Shown: positions 50,264 to 59,149, counted from the first letter of the stretch. The stretch: DNA of 64,000 nt from Bacillus rubiinfantis (GCA_000752035.1 CCFE01000016.1:1-64000), one strand, 5' to 3'. Notes: generated by a model not told the origin, from the letters alone. Translations and numbers: made by a program.

Positions 50264-50903
50264 AACGCACCTTCTTTTCTAACCATGTCAATAAGATCGA
50301 CAATGGAATTAAAATGACGGCATATGCCAAAACCAGCAACAGCAAATATTCGTTTGTATGGTAATACATACCTATCAAGTCAAGCGCTGTATTGGTCAAT
50401 TCCGGAATCGCCAAAACGGTAAAGATTGACGTTTCCTTGATGAGAAAAATAATATTTGCGGCAAATGCCGGGACACTGAGCGTCAACCCTTGGGGAAAAA
50501 TGATATACCGTGCCAGCTGAAATTGATTTAACCCGATTGCCAGCCCTGACTCAACTTGGGATCTAGGCACTCCATGCAAGCCCCCGAGAAATCCTTCTGC
50601 CATATAGCCGCCACCGAGAAACATAATGCCGATAACGCCGCAAACTTGGGCCGGAATTTTGATTCCAATCTCAGGAAGGCCATAATAAATAAAAAATAAC
50701 TGAATCAATAATGGCGTATTCCTTGATAATTCTACATAAGCTGCGGACAGCTTCCGTAGAAAAGGGATCTGAAAATATTGGATAAAGCTGCACAAAAGAC
50801 CGATAATAGCCGCGCCCATGATTCCAAAAAAGGACAGCTTTAACGTCAGCCAAAGTCCTTGTCCGAACAGAGGAATACTCTCTTCAATGACAGTCCAATT
50901 CAT
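50244..50903 (-). CDS. polar amino-acid ABC transporter permease (first)
   Basis: A 219-aa permease of the same family. The N-terminus FGQGLWLTLKLSFFGIMGA, LSRNTPLLIQLFFIYYGLP and EAA loop VESGLAIGLNQFQLARYIIFPQG are clear. The ATG at 50903 has AAAGGGGGG about 7 nt upstream; an in-frame ATG at 50936 precedes this site. It is the first gene of the four-gene importer operon; an inverted repeat and promoter-like hexamer lie about 50-65 bp upstream. Confidence 0.93.
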   Translation of the reverse strand: MNWTVIEESIPLFGQGLWLTLKLSFFGIMGAAIIGLLCSFIQYFQIPFLRKLSAAYVELSRNTPLLIQLFFIYYGLPEIGIKIPAQVCGVIGIMFLGGGYMAEGFLGGLHGVPRSQVESGLAIGLNQFQLARYIIFPQGLTLSVPAFAANIIFLIKETSIFTVLAIPELTNTALDLIGMYYHTNEYLLLLVLAYAVILIPLSILLTWLEKKVRYGTFGN

Positions 50904-50949
50904 CGTATGCCCCCCTTTGAAATAATTTTGATGCACTCTCGTAAGATAG

Positions 50950-50970
50950 ATAGCTTTATAGCTATTTCAA
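50950..50970 (-). promoter_or_regulatory. possible operator/promoter of the amino-acid ABC operon
   Basis: The inverted repeat ATAGCT-TTAT-AGCTAT (50950-50965) is directly next to a minus-strand TTGAAA (50965-50970) that could be a -35 element. A matching -10 is weak. The remaining 300 bp up to the gene at 51284 is AT-rich with nothing else recognisable. Confidence 0.35.
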
Positions 50971-51283
50971 TATTAAATATCCGTTCAGTGAACAATTTCT
51001 AATCTCAGTTGAATGTTTCCCTTGCCCCCTAGATATCAAATATTCTTTATTTTAAAATAACGTATTTATTTTACTGCAAATAGGTTAGAAAAACAATAAT
51101 ATTCCTATAGAATTTGTCGGCTTTGGATATGCAAGAAGTATAAATCATCTGATTTTTTCCATACGATTAAGTGAAATCAACGTAATTGAATTTTTTCGGC
51201 CTGTTTGGATATTGGTCTTTAATTAAGGAAATAGTAATAATTGGTGGATTACACCTACTAACATCGATGTGGAGGGATCTGAT

Positions 51284-51457
51284 TTGAATATTCGTGAAGG
51301 ATTAATCCCAACTGTATTAGGTTCAGCGGTCACAGCCACTGGTTATGCACTGAAGCAAAAACGAGGCTCCAACAAAATGATTGCCAACACCGTATTTGGG
51401 TTCGGTTTGGCCCACATTGTCTTGGGGGCAATTGACCTAGTCGAACATCGTCGTTAG
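51284..51457 (+). CDS. small conserved hydrophobic protein (about 57 aa)
   Basis: A short protein reading LNIREGLIPTVLGSAVTATG at its start, then a basic patch (KQKRGSNK), and a second hydrophobic part (VFGFGLAHIVLGAIDLVEHRR). I remember near-identical small Bacillus proteins, some misleadingly labelled asparagine synthase; no enzymatic domain is possible at this size. The TTG at 51284 has GGAGG about 8 nt upstream; the GTG at 51269 would lie on that site. Probably membrane-associated with two short hydrophobic helices. Function unknown. Confidence 0.75.
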   Translation: MNIREGLIPTVLGSAVTATGYALKQKRGSNKMIANTVFGFGLAHIVLGAIDLVEHRR

Positions 51458-51465
51458 TAAAAAAA

Positions 51466-51529
51466 CAGTGCCCGGAGCCACCTAAGTAATGTCGTTCTAT
51501 TCGACAAAATACGGTGGTGCCAGGCACTA
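51466..51529. repeat. AGTGCC palindromic repeat (copy 2), terminator-like
   Basis: The outer arms AGTGCCCGGAGCCACC and GGTGGTGCCAGGCACT enclose an inner hairpin (TGTCG/CGACA, 51490-51506). T-runs flank both sides. It lies between convergent stop codons (51457 and 51535), like copy 1 at 47896-47953, and probably terminates transcription in both directions. Confidence 0.82.
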
Positions 51530-51534
51530 ATTTT

Positions 51535-52296
51535 TTATTTTGCAGTTTGACCGCCGTCAACCGCAAGATTTACTCCTGTGATATAAGCAGCTTTGTCTGA
51601 ACATAGCCATACTGCGGCATTGGCTTGGTCTTCCGGTTTACCCATCCGCCCTAGTGGAATATCATTCTCAACATAGGCAGCTTGTTCGGGAACCTCTTTT
51701 TTCCATGCTTCAACAGCTGGAGTTAACGTCATTCCGGGGCAAATAGAGTTTACCCGGATACCTTTTTTGGCATACTCTAAGGCAACTGATTTCGTCAATC
51801 CATTTACCGCCCATTTTGACGCACTGTATGCGGCCAAATTTTCTGAACCAAGTAATCCAGAGGTTGAGGCTGTGTTGACTATTGCTCCGCCACCTGATTC
51901 AAGCATTGCAGCAATTTCATGTTTTAAACAATAATATAAGCCGGTTGTATTCACTTGAAGGCAGCGGTCCCAATCCGCTGAATTTGTTTCGACAACAGGC
52001 TTTGAAGGTGCACCAATTCCTGCGTTATTATGAGCCCAGTCCAATCTTCCGTATAGCTCCAATGTTTGCTGAACTAAACGTACAACTTGTTCCTCTTTAG
52101 CCACATTGCAAAATACAAACGAAGCTTCACCGCCTGATTCTTTAATCAAACGAACAGTTTCTTGACCTAATTGTTCATTGATATCTGAAACAACAACCTT
52201 TGCTCCCTCTGTTGCAAAAGCAAGTGCACTAGCTCGTCCAATCCCACTTCCAGCTGCTGTGACAATTCCAACCTTATCCTCCATTAAGCTTGCCAT
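51535..52296 (-). CDS. short-chain dehydrogenase/reductase (SDR)
   Basis: A 253-aa classical SDR. TAAGSGIGRAS binds the cofactor and VVSDINEQ suggests NAD. NNAGIG, catalytic Ser in VNTASTSGLLG and YSASK are intact, with VNSICPGMTLTPAVE and ITGVNLAVDGGQTAK at the end. The ATG at 52296 has GGGGAGG 7 nt upstream; the ATG at 52323 is upstream of that site. It is monocistronic and ends at AGTGCC copy 2. The substrate is unknown. The 337-bp gap upstream holds only a short inverted repeat (ACTGAA-AA-TTCAGT, 52453-52466) besides the glucosidase terminator. Confidence 0.91.
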   Translation of the reverse strand: MASLMEDKVGIVTAAGSGIGRASALAFATEGAKVVVSDINEQLGQETVRLIKESGGEASFVFCNVAKEEQVVRLVQQTLELYGRLDWAHNNAGIGAPSKPVVETNSADWDRCLQVNTTGLYYCLKHEIAAMLESGGGAIVNTASTSGLLGSENLAAYSASKWAVNGLTKSVALEYAKKGIRVNSICPGMTLTPAVEAWKKEVPEQAAYVENDIPLGRMGKPEDQANAAVWLCSDKAAYITGVNLAVDGGQTAK

Positions 52297-52565
52297 CCAT
52301 ATTCCTCCCCTTTGTGTTTTCATTTCTCCAGAAAGATTCCATACCCATATTGTCTATTTCCTAACGACTATTGCTTATAAAATAGGAAAGAGTTAATGTA
52401 TTGGCCTCTTTCATTCACAAGTTAAAACAGCGTAGACATCTATATAATTATGACTGAAAATTCAGTATATTACAACTGAAGATAACTCCTTTTTACGTTA
52501 TCAATAGAATAGATCTATACCATGAAAACATTATTTAATAGTTTGTTCCACCTTGAACAGATGGC

Positions 52566-52616
52566 AAAAAAAGCTGAACAAGATCATCTAATCAAGATGC
52601 CTTGTCAGCCTTTTTT
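52566..52616 (-). terminator. glucosidase gene terminator
   Basis: The imperfect stem GCTGA-CAAG / CTTG-CAGC is flanked by A6-7 and T6 runs. It lies about 20-70 bp past the stop codon at 52634. Confidence 0.8.
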
Positions 52617-52633
52617 GCATTTAATCATACCCC

Positions 52634-54316
52634 TTAATTATTATTCAATAAATAGACCCGTGTTTCATAAGGCTTTAATGTAAATTCCCGTCTTAATTTC
52701 TGGTCAGTTATGTCATAGTTATAGTTGGTAAGAACCAATTGCGACCGATGATAGGAAACACCCGAAGGTACCTTAAATCGTGTGCTTTGATTAGAAAAAT
52801 TATTGATCACCAATGCCTTTTTCTCGCCTAATGTACGTGTATAAACAAAGAGCCTTGGTTGATTTGCTAATAATAGTTGATACGTTCCATAAACAAATAA
52901 CTGCTGTTCTTTTCGCAAGCGGATTAATTTTTTATAAAAATTTAAAATGGAGTCGGGATCATCTAGTTGTTGTGCTACATTGATGTTTGGATAATTTGGA
53001 TTTACCTTCATCCATGTGCTATTTGCAGTCGTAAACCCTGCCATGCTGTCAGCCGACCATTGCATCGGGGTCCGGGAATTATCGCGGCCCTGCTTCCAAA
53101 TCACCTTCATAATTTCATCATGCGGGCGCCCTTTTGCCGCTTCAAGCTTGTAATAATTAATCATCCCGACATCATTGTAATCGTCGATAGCAGGGAATTG
53201 GACGTTCGTCATACCAATTTCCTGCCCCTGGTAGATGAACGGCGTACCTTTCATTAAGAAGTATAGCGTGCCGAGCATTTTGGCACTTTCCTTCCAATAC
53301 TGCTTATCGTCTCCCCAGCTTGATACACGGCGAGTCTGATCATGGTTTTCGATAAATAATGCGTTCCAACCCCGGCCTTCAAGTCCGGTCTGCCATTTCG
53401 ATAGATTTTTCTTAAGGGCCAGTACATCAACTTTACCGTCAGCATTCTTTTCCCAAAGTCTTAAGAATTCAAACTGAAAAATCATATTGAAATAGCCGTT
53501 TTCCTCGCTAACCCATTTGTCAGCATCTTCAAGCCCGACACCATTTGCTTCGCCTACCGTCATGATGTCATAATTTTTGATCGTCTTTTGTGAGAATTCA
53601 GTGAGAAACTCATCGATTCCTTCTACATTCATCATTTTTGGAAAACAAGAAACATATTCTAACTGCTCTGGGTTTGGCATATCGAGTAACCCCGGCTCTT
53701 TTTTAATATGAGAGATGGCATCAACGCGGAACCCATCGATGCCTTTATTGAGCCACCAGTTGACCATTTCGTACAAAGCATTACGTACAGCTGGGTTCTC
53801 CCAATTCAAATCCGGCTGCCGCTCTGAGAAAAGATGGAGAAAATACTGGCCCGACAGTTCATCGTATTTCCATGCTGAGCCATTAAAGATGGACTCCCAA
53901 TTATTGGGTTCTTTACCATCCTTACCGTCCCGCCATATATACCAATCCCGTTTCGGATTGTCCTTTGATGACCTTGATTCAATGAACCATGGATGTTCAT
54001 CGCTTGTATGATTAATCACTAAATCTAAGATCAATTTCATCCCGCGTTTATGAACCTCATGTAGAAGTTCATCAAAATCAGCCATTGATCCAAAGTCCTG
54101 CATAATATCTTGATAATCAGAAATATCATAGCCGTTATCATCATTAGGGGATTTGTACATTGGACAGATCCAAATGACATCGATACCAAGGTCTTTTAAG
54201 TAATCTAGTTTTTCGATAATCCCTCTGATATCGCCAATACCGTCACCGTTGCTATCCATAAAACTTCGTGGATAAATCTGGTAAACAACACTTTCCTTCC
54301 ACCATACCTTTTTCAT
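52634..54316 (-). CDS. GH13 alpha-glucosidase (oligo-1,6-glucosidase type)
   Basis: A 560-aa cytosolic glycoside hydrolase releasing glucose from isomaltose-type oligosaccharides. The (beta/alpha)8 barrel carries nucleophile Asp199 (DGFRVDAISHI), acid/base Glu256 (TVGEANGV) and stabiliser Asp326 (IENHDQTR). The N-terminal WWKESVVYQIYPRSF, DSNGDGIGDIRGI and NHTSDEHPWF are standard for the MalL/oligo-1,6-glucosidase group; the calcium-loop DSNGDGIGD is complete. The ATG at 54316 has GGAGG 8 nt upstream. No sugar transporter or LacI regulator is adjacent; TTGGG-CTAA-CCCAA (54399-54412) is a weak operator candidate. Confidence 0.95.
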   Translation of the reverse strand: MKKVWWKESVVYQIYPRSFMDSNGDGIGDIRGIIEKLDYLKDLGIDVIWICPMYKSPNDDNGYDISDYQDIMQDFGSMADFDELLHEVHKRGMKLILDLVINHTSDEHPWFIESRSSKDNPKRDWYIWRDGKDGKEPNNWESIFNGSAWKYDELSGQYFLHLFSERQPDLNWENPAVRNALYEMVNWWLNKGIDGFRVDAISHIKKEPGLLDMPNPEQLEYVSCFPKMMNVEGIDEFLTEFSQKTIKNYDIMTVGEANGVGLEDADKWVSEENGYFNMIFQFEFLRLWEKNADGKVDVLALKKNLSKWQTGLEGRGWNALFIENHDQTRRVSSWGDDKQYWKESAKMLGTLYFLMKGTPFIYQGQEIGMTNVQFPAIDDYNDVGMINYYKLEAAKGRPHDEIMKVIWKQGRDNSRTPMQWSADSMAGFTTANSTWMKVNPNYPNINVAQQLDDPDSILNFYKKLIRLRKEQQLFVYGTYQLLLANQPRLFVYTRTLGEKKALVINNFSNQSTRFKVPSGVSYHRSQLVLTNYNYDITDQKLRREFTLKPYETRVYLLNNN

Positions 54317-54527
54317 ACATAAGACCTCCAAAAAACGTCAATAGAACTCTACAAAATTACCAATATCTCACTAAGTTTATCGGGATCCAAAATAATCGTT
54401 GGGCTAACCCAAATTTATCAGTTCATCACTCAACTCCCCATTCTATCTGGAATTTTCTCTTTATAAGAGAAAGTATGCCATATCCTTTTTAAAAGAAAAA
54501 GCAGACAAAACCTTTTACAAAAGTTGA

Positions 54528-54574
54528 ACAGCCATTCTAAAGGAGTGCATGACACCCAACTTAAGAATGGCTGT
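54528..54574 (-). terminator. terminator-like hairpin after the cadherin-like gene
   Basis: A perfect 11-bp stem (ACAGCCATTCT / AGAATGGCTGT) with a 25-nt loop is followed on the minus strand by TTCAACTTTTG. It lies about 25-70 bp past the stop codon at 54599. Confidence 0.65.
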
Positions 54575-54598
54575 ACCAATATACTGAGAACAGTTTTG

Positions 54599-55750
54599 TT
54601 ATTTTTTATCAAATACAAGAACATAGGTTTTTCTGTCATCATCATCATAGTTGACGACCAAGGAGATGACGGTCTTGTCATCATCCTCAAGCTTAATTGT
54701 TTTTTTAGTGTCACCTTCAATCTTTATCGTTGAACTGCTGTATGCTGCGGTTGGTGAAATCGTGACCTTCTCTGTTCCTTTAGCTACAGTAATGTGGTAA
54801 GTAAATTCCTCCTTATCAAAAGAACTATCCCATGTGCCTGTTGAAACAGTTAGCGCTGAAAGCATGGCCTTACTAGTTTTTTGTACCGTACTTGATGTCG
54901 TTGTTCCGGATTTCTGTGTTGATGCAGCTACAGTGCCTTTTTGATTATTTTGCTGACTGCCTTTATTCTGATTGGTGTTCGGAGATGAACCAGTTGCTGG
55001 CTTCGTACCATCTGATGTTCCGGGATTTGATTTATCCGGTGTCTTATCATTATTTTCCGAACGCTTGCTATGCAAAGTATATGTTTTTGACGCGCCATTT
55101 TCTGCAGTTACAGTAATCCGAATCGTGCTTTCGCCAACAGGGATATCAACGGTAATACCGTTAGTTGTGACCAATTTATTATTAACTTTCATTGTTGCTG
55201 TCTTTTCCGCTGCAGTAGGAATTACCTTAATCTTTGTTTTGTCAGTTAGTCCCTCAATGTTATAACTCGTAACACTTGGGGAAAAATGCGGCGACAACAC
55301 ACCATTTGATAGTTCAATGTTTTTCAATGAATTATTAGCATTTTGTTTTCTGGTAATTGTTAACTTATACGTACTAGAGTTACTGGTTCCATTTTTAACC
55401 GTGATTAAAAAAATGTTTTTTCCAGTCTTTAGTGAATACGTACCCGAAGTGCCATTTCCTGCAGACTTCCCGTTCACGATAATTTGAGCACTGGAAACGT
55501 TGCTTGTTAACAGCATAGTAATCTCTTGAACTTCATTTTCCACCGTGGCCGTGTAGACCTTCACACTGGGTGAAAACGTTTGGTCTAGCTTTAGCCCTTC
55601 AATTTCTAAATTAGACAGCAGATTTGACTCCTGAACCGTTTGTATTTCTGTTGTACTTTCTGCATACGACGTGAGCGGCATGTAACCAATTGTTCCTAAC
55701 CCAATTACCGAGGCAGCAAGTAGAATCTTACATTTTCCGAGCTTTACCAT
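54599..55750 (-). CDS. secreted protein with three cadherin-like beta-sandwich domains
   Basis: A 383-aa exported protein; signal peptide about 1-30 (ILLAASVIGLGTIGYMPLTSYAE). Three cadherin-like beta-sandwich (PF12733-type) domains are visible at about 45-138 (LEIEGLKLDQTFSPSVKVYTATV), 142-230 (IELSNGVLSPHFSPSVTSYNIEG) and 295-383 (LSALTVSTGTWDSSFDKEEFTYHI). A Ser/Thr/Asn/Gln-rich linker separates domains 2 and 3. No anchor or catalytic motif is present; such domains mediate carbohydrate or surface binding. It is divergent from sigV with a 280-bp gap, so it might belong to an envelope-stress response, but this is speculation. Confidence 0.85.
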   Translation of the reverse strand: MVKLGKCKILLAASVIGLGTIGYMPLTSYAESTTEIQTVQESNLLSNLEIEGLKLDQTFSPSVKVYTATVENEVQEITMLLTSNVSSAQIIVNGKSAGNGTSGTYSLKTGKNIFLITVKNGTSNSSTYKLTITRKQNANNSLKNIELSNGVLSPHFSPSVTSYNIEGLTDKTKIKVIPTAAEKTATMKVNNKLVTTNGITVDIPVGESTIRITVTAENGASKTYTLHSKRSENNDKTPDKSNPGTSDGTKPATGSSPNTNQNKGSQQNNQKGTVAASTQKSGTTTSSTVQKTSKAMLSALTVSTGTWDSSFDKEEFTYHITVAKGTEKVTISPTAAYSSSTIKIEGDTKKTIKLEDDDKTVISLVVNYDDDDRKTYVLVFDKK

Positions 55751-55945
55751 CAGCTAATCCTCCTATCAACTATTTGTCCTCTTCGTGAATTTGGATTAAC
55801 TATACTACTATAAACTTAAGATTGTCTTAAGTTCTCCTCTTTGAAATCGCTCCTTTTACTTATTCATAAATTTTGTGCCAGCTCATCCATCCCCCAATCG
55901 CGGGCGCTTATTCCCTTCGGTATTTAAGAATTTTTGTTAGCATGT

Positions 55946-55972
55946 AAAAACTATTTTTTTAAATGGTGCGTC
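55946..55972 (+). promoter_or_regulatory. possible SigV-type autoregulatory promoter
   Basis: AAAAAC (55946-55951) and CGTC (55969-55972) resemble ECF sigma -35 (TGAAAC) and -10 (CGTC) elements with 17 bp between them, one more than usual. It lies 60 bp upstream of sigV, where autoregulation would be expected. The match is weak. Confidence 0.4.
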
Positions 55973-56031
55973 TATTTTACGTAACATACCTGCAGATATG
56001 TATTTATGGAAAAAAAGGAGCTCTATTTCTC

Positions 56032-56520
56032 ATGTGGAACGATAACTCAGAAGATCAGCTAATCAAATTTATTCAGGAAAACAAGGAGGATTTTTATCGG
56101 TTAGCCTACACCTATGTAAGGAATTCTGAAGACGCCTTAGATATCGTCCAGGAATCTATTCGGAAGGCGTTAACAGCAAAACAATCCTTAAAAAAAGCCA
56201 ACTCAGTAAAAAGCTGGTTTTATAAAATCGTGGTGCATACTGCCTTGGATTTCCTTCGCAAACAGAAAAAGGTCACAATCGTAGATGAAACAAACCTTGA
56301 TTATTTTAGTAAGGGAAAAAATGATTCCTACCAAAATATCGATTTAAAAAGATCTCTAGAGGCGTTACCTCTGAAGTACAGCAGCGTTATTGTACTTAAA
56401 TTTTTTGAGGATCTAACAATAGATGAAGTAGCCGAGGTGCTCCAAGAAAAGCCAAACACTGTTAAAACGAGACTATATCGTGCACTTGAATTACTGCGAA
56501 TCGAATTGGAACAGGATTAA
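56032..56520 (+). CDS. sigV: ECF RNA polymerase sigma factor, SigV-like
   Basis: A 162-aa extracytoplasmic-function sigma factor. Region 2 (FYRLAYTYVRNSEDALDIVQESIRKAL, then VKSWFYKIVVHTALDFLRKQKK) and region 4 (LPLKYSSVIVLKFFEDLTIDEVAEVLQEKPNTVKTRLYRALELLR) are complete. Identity rests on the adjacent RsiV-type anti-sigma gene. In B. subtilis SigV is released when RsiV binds lysozyme and turns on resistance genes. The ATG at 56032 has AAAGGAG about 11 nt upstream; the frame extends to 55963 but without a site. Confidence 0.88.
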   Translation: MWNDNSEDQLIKFIQENKEDFYRLAYTYVRNSEDALDIVQESIRKALTAKQSLKKANSVKSWFYKIVVHTALDFLRKQKKVTIVDETNLDYFSKGKNDSYQNIDLKRSLEALPLKYSSVIVLKFFEDLTIDEVAEVLQEKPNTVKTRLYRALELLRIELEQD

Positions 56521-56571
56521 ATTAAATTGTCATCAAAAAGGACCAGCTTTTAAACCATGGAGGTTATAGAA

Positions 56572-57462
56572 ATGGATAAACGATTAGAAGAGCTAAAAGC
56601 CGAATATAAAAATCTGCCTATCCCGGAAAACCTGGATGACGTAGTTCAGCAGGCGCTAACCGAACAGCCGCAACAGAAAAAGACATTCCGGTATAAAGCA
56701 TTATCCGGGTTAGTTGCTGCAGCAGCCATATTTGCAGTATCTGTAAATGTAAGCCCAGCATTAGCCAAGAGCATATCTGACATACCCGTCATTGGCTCAA
56801 TTGTGAAGGTCATTACTTTTACTGAATTTAACAAAAACGAAAAAGATTATAATGCAAGTATTAAAGTACCAAAGGTCTCCAACATAGAAAATAAACAATT
56901 GGAAAGCAGCCTAAATCAAAAGTATTTATCTGAGAGTAAACAATTATATCAGGAATTTACAAAGGAAATGGAAAAAATGAAAGAGTCTGGCGGCGGTCAT
57001 TTATCAGTTGACTCTGGCTTTGAAGTAAAAACAGATGATGAACGACTATTCTCAATCGGCCGTTATGTTGTGAAAACTCAAGCGTCGGCCGCGGAAACGA
57101 TTAAATACGATACGATTGATAAGAAGAAACAGATTCTCCTTACCCTGCCAATTTTGTTTAAATCAGATAATTACATCAACACCATCAGTGAGAATATTAA
57201 AGATCAAATGCGGCAGGAAATGAAGCGGGATCCAAATAAAGTATATTGGCTCAGCGATAGTCCAGGAAATGAAGACCTAAATCCTGAAGATTTGTTTAAC
57301 AGCATTTCTGCTAAGCAAAACTTCTACATTAACAAGGACCATAAATTAGTCATCTCATTTGATGAATATGAAGTGGCCCCTGGTTATATGGGGGCAGTAG
57401 AATTCACTATCCCAACGAAAGTAATTGCCAAGGAATTGGTCGGGGATGGTTATATTAAATAA
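56572..57462 (+). CDS. rsiV: RsiV-family anti-sigma factor / lysozyme receptor
   Basis: A 296-aa single-pass protein. The cytoplasmic N-terminus (MDKRLEELKAEYKNLPIPEN) binds the sigma factor. A transmembrane helix at about 46-66 (LSGLVAAAAIFAVSVNVSPA) follows, with the conserved IPVIGSIVKVITFTEF just outside. The extracellular DUF3298-type domain begins with NKQLESSLNQKYLSESKQLYQEF and matches RsiV. Lysozyme binding there makes RsiV sensitive to signal peptidase and releases SigV. The ATG at 56572 has GGAGG 8 nt upstream. The O-acetyltransferase gene (oatA) that follows in B. subtilis is missing here. Confidence 0.9.
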   Translation: MDKRLEELKAEYKNLPIPENLDDVVQQALTEQPQQKKTFRYKALSGLVAAAAIFAVSVNVSPALAKSISDIPVIGSIVKVITFTEFNKNEKDYNASIKVPKVSNIENKQLESSLNQKYLSESKQLYQEFTKEMEKMKESGGGHLSVDSGFEVKTDDERLFSIGRYVVKTQASAAETIKYDTIDKKKQILLTLPILFKSDNYINTISENIKDQMRQEMKRDPNKVYWLSDSPGNEDLNPEDLFNSISAKQNFYINKDHKLVISFDEYEVAPGYMGAVEFTIPTKVIAKELVGDGYIK

Positions 57463-57489
57463 GCTGTAGCTAAATGATTGGAAATTCTT

Positions 57490-57528
57490 AAAAAGGAGAC
57501 ACCCAGGAAGTAAAGGTGTCTCTTTTTA
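57490..57528 (+). terminator. sigV-rsiV terminator
   Basis: The stem AAAAAGGAGACACC / GGTGTCTCTTTTT with an 11-nt loop lies about 30 bp past the rsiV stop codon. Confidence 0.92.
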
Positions 57529-57687
57529 ATCCTGATTATCAAAGAGAAGTACAATAGCAATTTTTTTTGGCTATGTTAAACTTGTCAATTATTAAAATAT
57601 CAATCCTTTCGATTTTTTACCAAAACGTTCATACCAATTGTAATTATAACTATTAAGATTAATAGTATTGTGTCCGGATATATATTT

Positions 57688-58137
57688 TCAAATCTGCTTT
57701 TTTACGAACAGGGCAATATCCTGCCGTTCACGTGGAGTTAAATTAATAATGAAGTAGCCAATGATTAGGATTAAGATGATTAACGAATAGAAGAAGGCAT
57801 TCACTGGGTGGTCATGATCAACAATAATGATTCTTACCATCGCGGTAATCCCAATGTAGAGCAAATACCTAATTGGGAAATGATAGTTTTCCTTAAAGTA
57901 TTTCACAATCATCGAAATGAACTCGAAGTATAAGAAAAAGATGAGGATATTGGCTAGGAATAATTTAAAATCATTGCTGCCTCCGTTAAGCAAAATTTGC
58001 AGGAAAACAACTAATTCCTTCACAAGTAAAAAAGCGATGATGATTCCTAGTAAAATGAGGGATAGGTTCAAAAATAATTGAAAAATCTTCGGGATTAAGT
58101 ATCGGGTGCTGGTAAAGTTCCTTTTTATCTCGTCCAT
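57688..58137 (-). CDS. psiE: PsiE-family membrane protein
   Basis: A 149-aa protein with four transmembrane helices. The conserved FEFISMIVKYFKENYHFPIRYLLYIGITAMVRIIIVDHDHP (in two parts, about 70-112) is the signature of the PsiE family, named for phosphate-starvation induction in E. coli. Its molecular function is unknown. It lies downstream of pstS on the same strand but after a terminator, which still fits a phosphate-related locus. AGGAGG precedes the ATG. Confidence 0.9.
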   Translation of the reverse strand: MDEIKRNFTSTRYLIPKIFQLFLNLSLILLGIIIAFLLVKELVVFLQILLNGGSNDFKLFLANILIFFLYFEFISMIVKYFKENYHFPIRYLLYIGITAMVRIIIVDHDHPVNAFFYSLIILILIIGYFIINLTPRERQDIALFVKKQI

Positions 58138-58167
58138 GCATATTCCTCCTACTAGAAGCTATTGGTG

Positions 58168-58212
58168 AAAAAACTGCCTGACCCTTGGCATTTTATGCTC
58201 CAAGATCAGGCA
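58168..58212 (-). terminator. pstS terminator
   Basis: The stem TGCCTGA-CCTTGG / CCAAG-TCAGGCA has one bulge and is followed on the minus strand by TTTTTTC. It lies just past the stop codon at 58226. Confidence 0.9.
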
Positions 58213-58225
58213 TTGTAGTCTAATC

Positions 58226-59149
58226 TTAAATTTCCTTTTGGTTTCCTTCAGCATCACGTTCTACCTGCATTTTGGTGACTGGAAGATAGCCTTGTTCCTG
58301 CAGCAGACCATTCTGAATATGATCAGACATCATGTAATCAAGGAATGTCTTCGCTAAGTCGGTTGCTTCTCCTTTTGTATAAGAGTGCTGGTAGGCCCAT
58401 ACTGGAAACTTGCCGGATTGGACATTTTCAGCAGTTGGTTCAACCCCATCAATCGCCAGCGGTGTTACAGAATCATCAGTAAAGTAGGAGAATGCCAAGT
58501 ACCCAATAGAACCTTTTGTCTCTTTAATTATTTTTTTTACAGTATTAGAAGAATCCTCCGTAATCCCCTCAGCAGGTGTTGCCCCATCTAAGGCATACTT
58601 ATTAAATACTGCCCGTGTGCCTGATGAATCTGGACGGTTTACAAGAACAATCCTTTGATCTTGACCGCCAAGCTCTTTCCAGTTCTTAATTTTCCCAGTA
58701 AAAACGTTAATCAAATCTTCCTTTTTAATATCTTTAATACCAACGTCTGGGTTAACAGCGGCAGTCATCCCTACAACAGCGACTTTATGATCAACCAGCT
58801 GGTCAGCCGGGATACCTTCTTTTTCTTCCGCAAATACGTCGGAGTTACCGATTTGAACAGATCCATCTGCAACCTGAGAAAGGCCTGTACCCGATCCGCC
58901 TGCATTTACTTGGATATCTACCTTTGGATTTTCAGCCATAAATTCCTCAGCCGCGGCTGCTATTAATGGCTGCATTGCCGATGAACCTGAAATGACCAAC
59001 GAACCCGATAACTCTTTCTTTTCCTTTGTTTTCAGTGCTTCATTACTGGCACTACCTTTTGGCTTTTCATTGCCGCTTCCACAAGCAGCCATGACCACCA
59101 ATAATGCCGTGAGTAATGCGAACAGGCTTAGATGTTTTAGTCTTTTCAT
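58226..59149 (-). CDS. pstS: phosphate ABC transporter substrate-binding lipoprotein
   Basis: A 307-aa extracellular phosphate-binding lipoprotein; lipobox VMAAC gives Cys23. Phosphate-site motifs are SGSSAMQPLI near residue 54, AGGSGTGLSQVADG and RPDSSGTRAVF. The usual partners pstC, pstA and pstB are not downstream: a terminator and psiE follow. It must therefore use a permease encoded elsewhere, or serve as a sensor or scavenging protein. Five Pho-box-like hexamers lie upstream with a -10 at the right distance, so PhoP control is likely. Confidence 0.94.
   Translation of the reverse strand: MKRLKHLSLFALLTALLVVMAACGSGNEKPKGSASNEALKTKEKKELSGSLVISGSSAMQPLIAAAAEEFMAENPKVDIQVNAGGSGTGLSQVADGSVQIGNSDVFAEEKEGIPADQLVDHKVAVVGMTAAVNPDVGIKDIKKEDLINVFTGKIKNWKELGGQDQRIVLVNRPDSSGTRAVFNKYALDGATPAEGITEDSSNTVKKIIKETKGSIGYLAFSYFTDDSVTPLAIDGVEPTAENVQSGKFPVWAYQHSYTKGEATDLAKTFLDYMMSDHIQNGLLQEQGYLPVTKMQVERDAEGNQKEI

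Noticed and set aside
50950..51283. Riboswitch or T-box leader upstream of the amino-acid ABC operon
   Set aside because: Only one short inverted repeat is present; there is no conserved T-box sequence, specifier stem or terminator.
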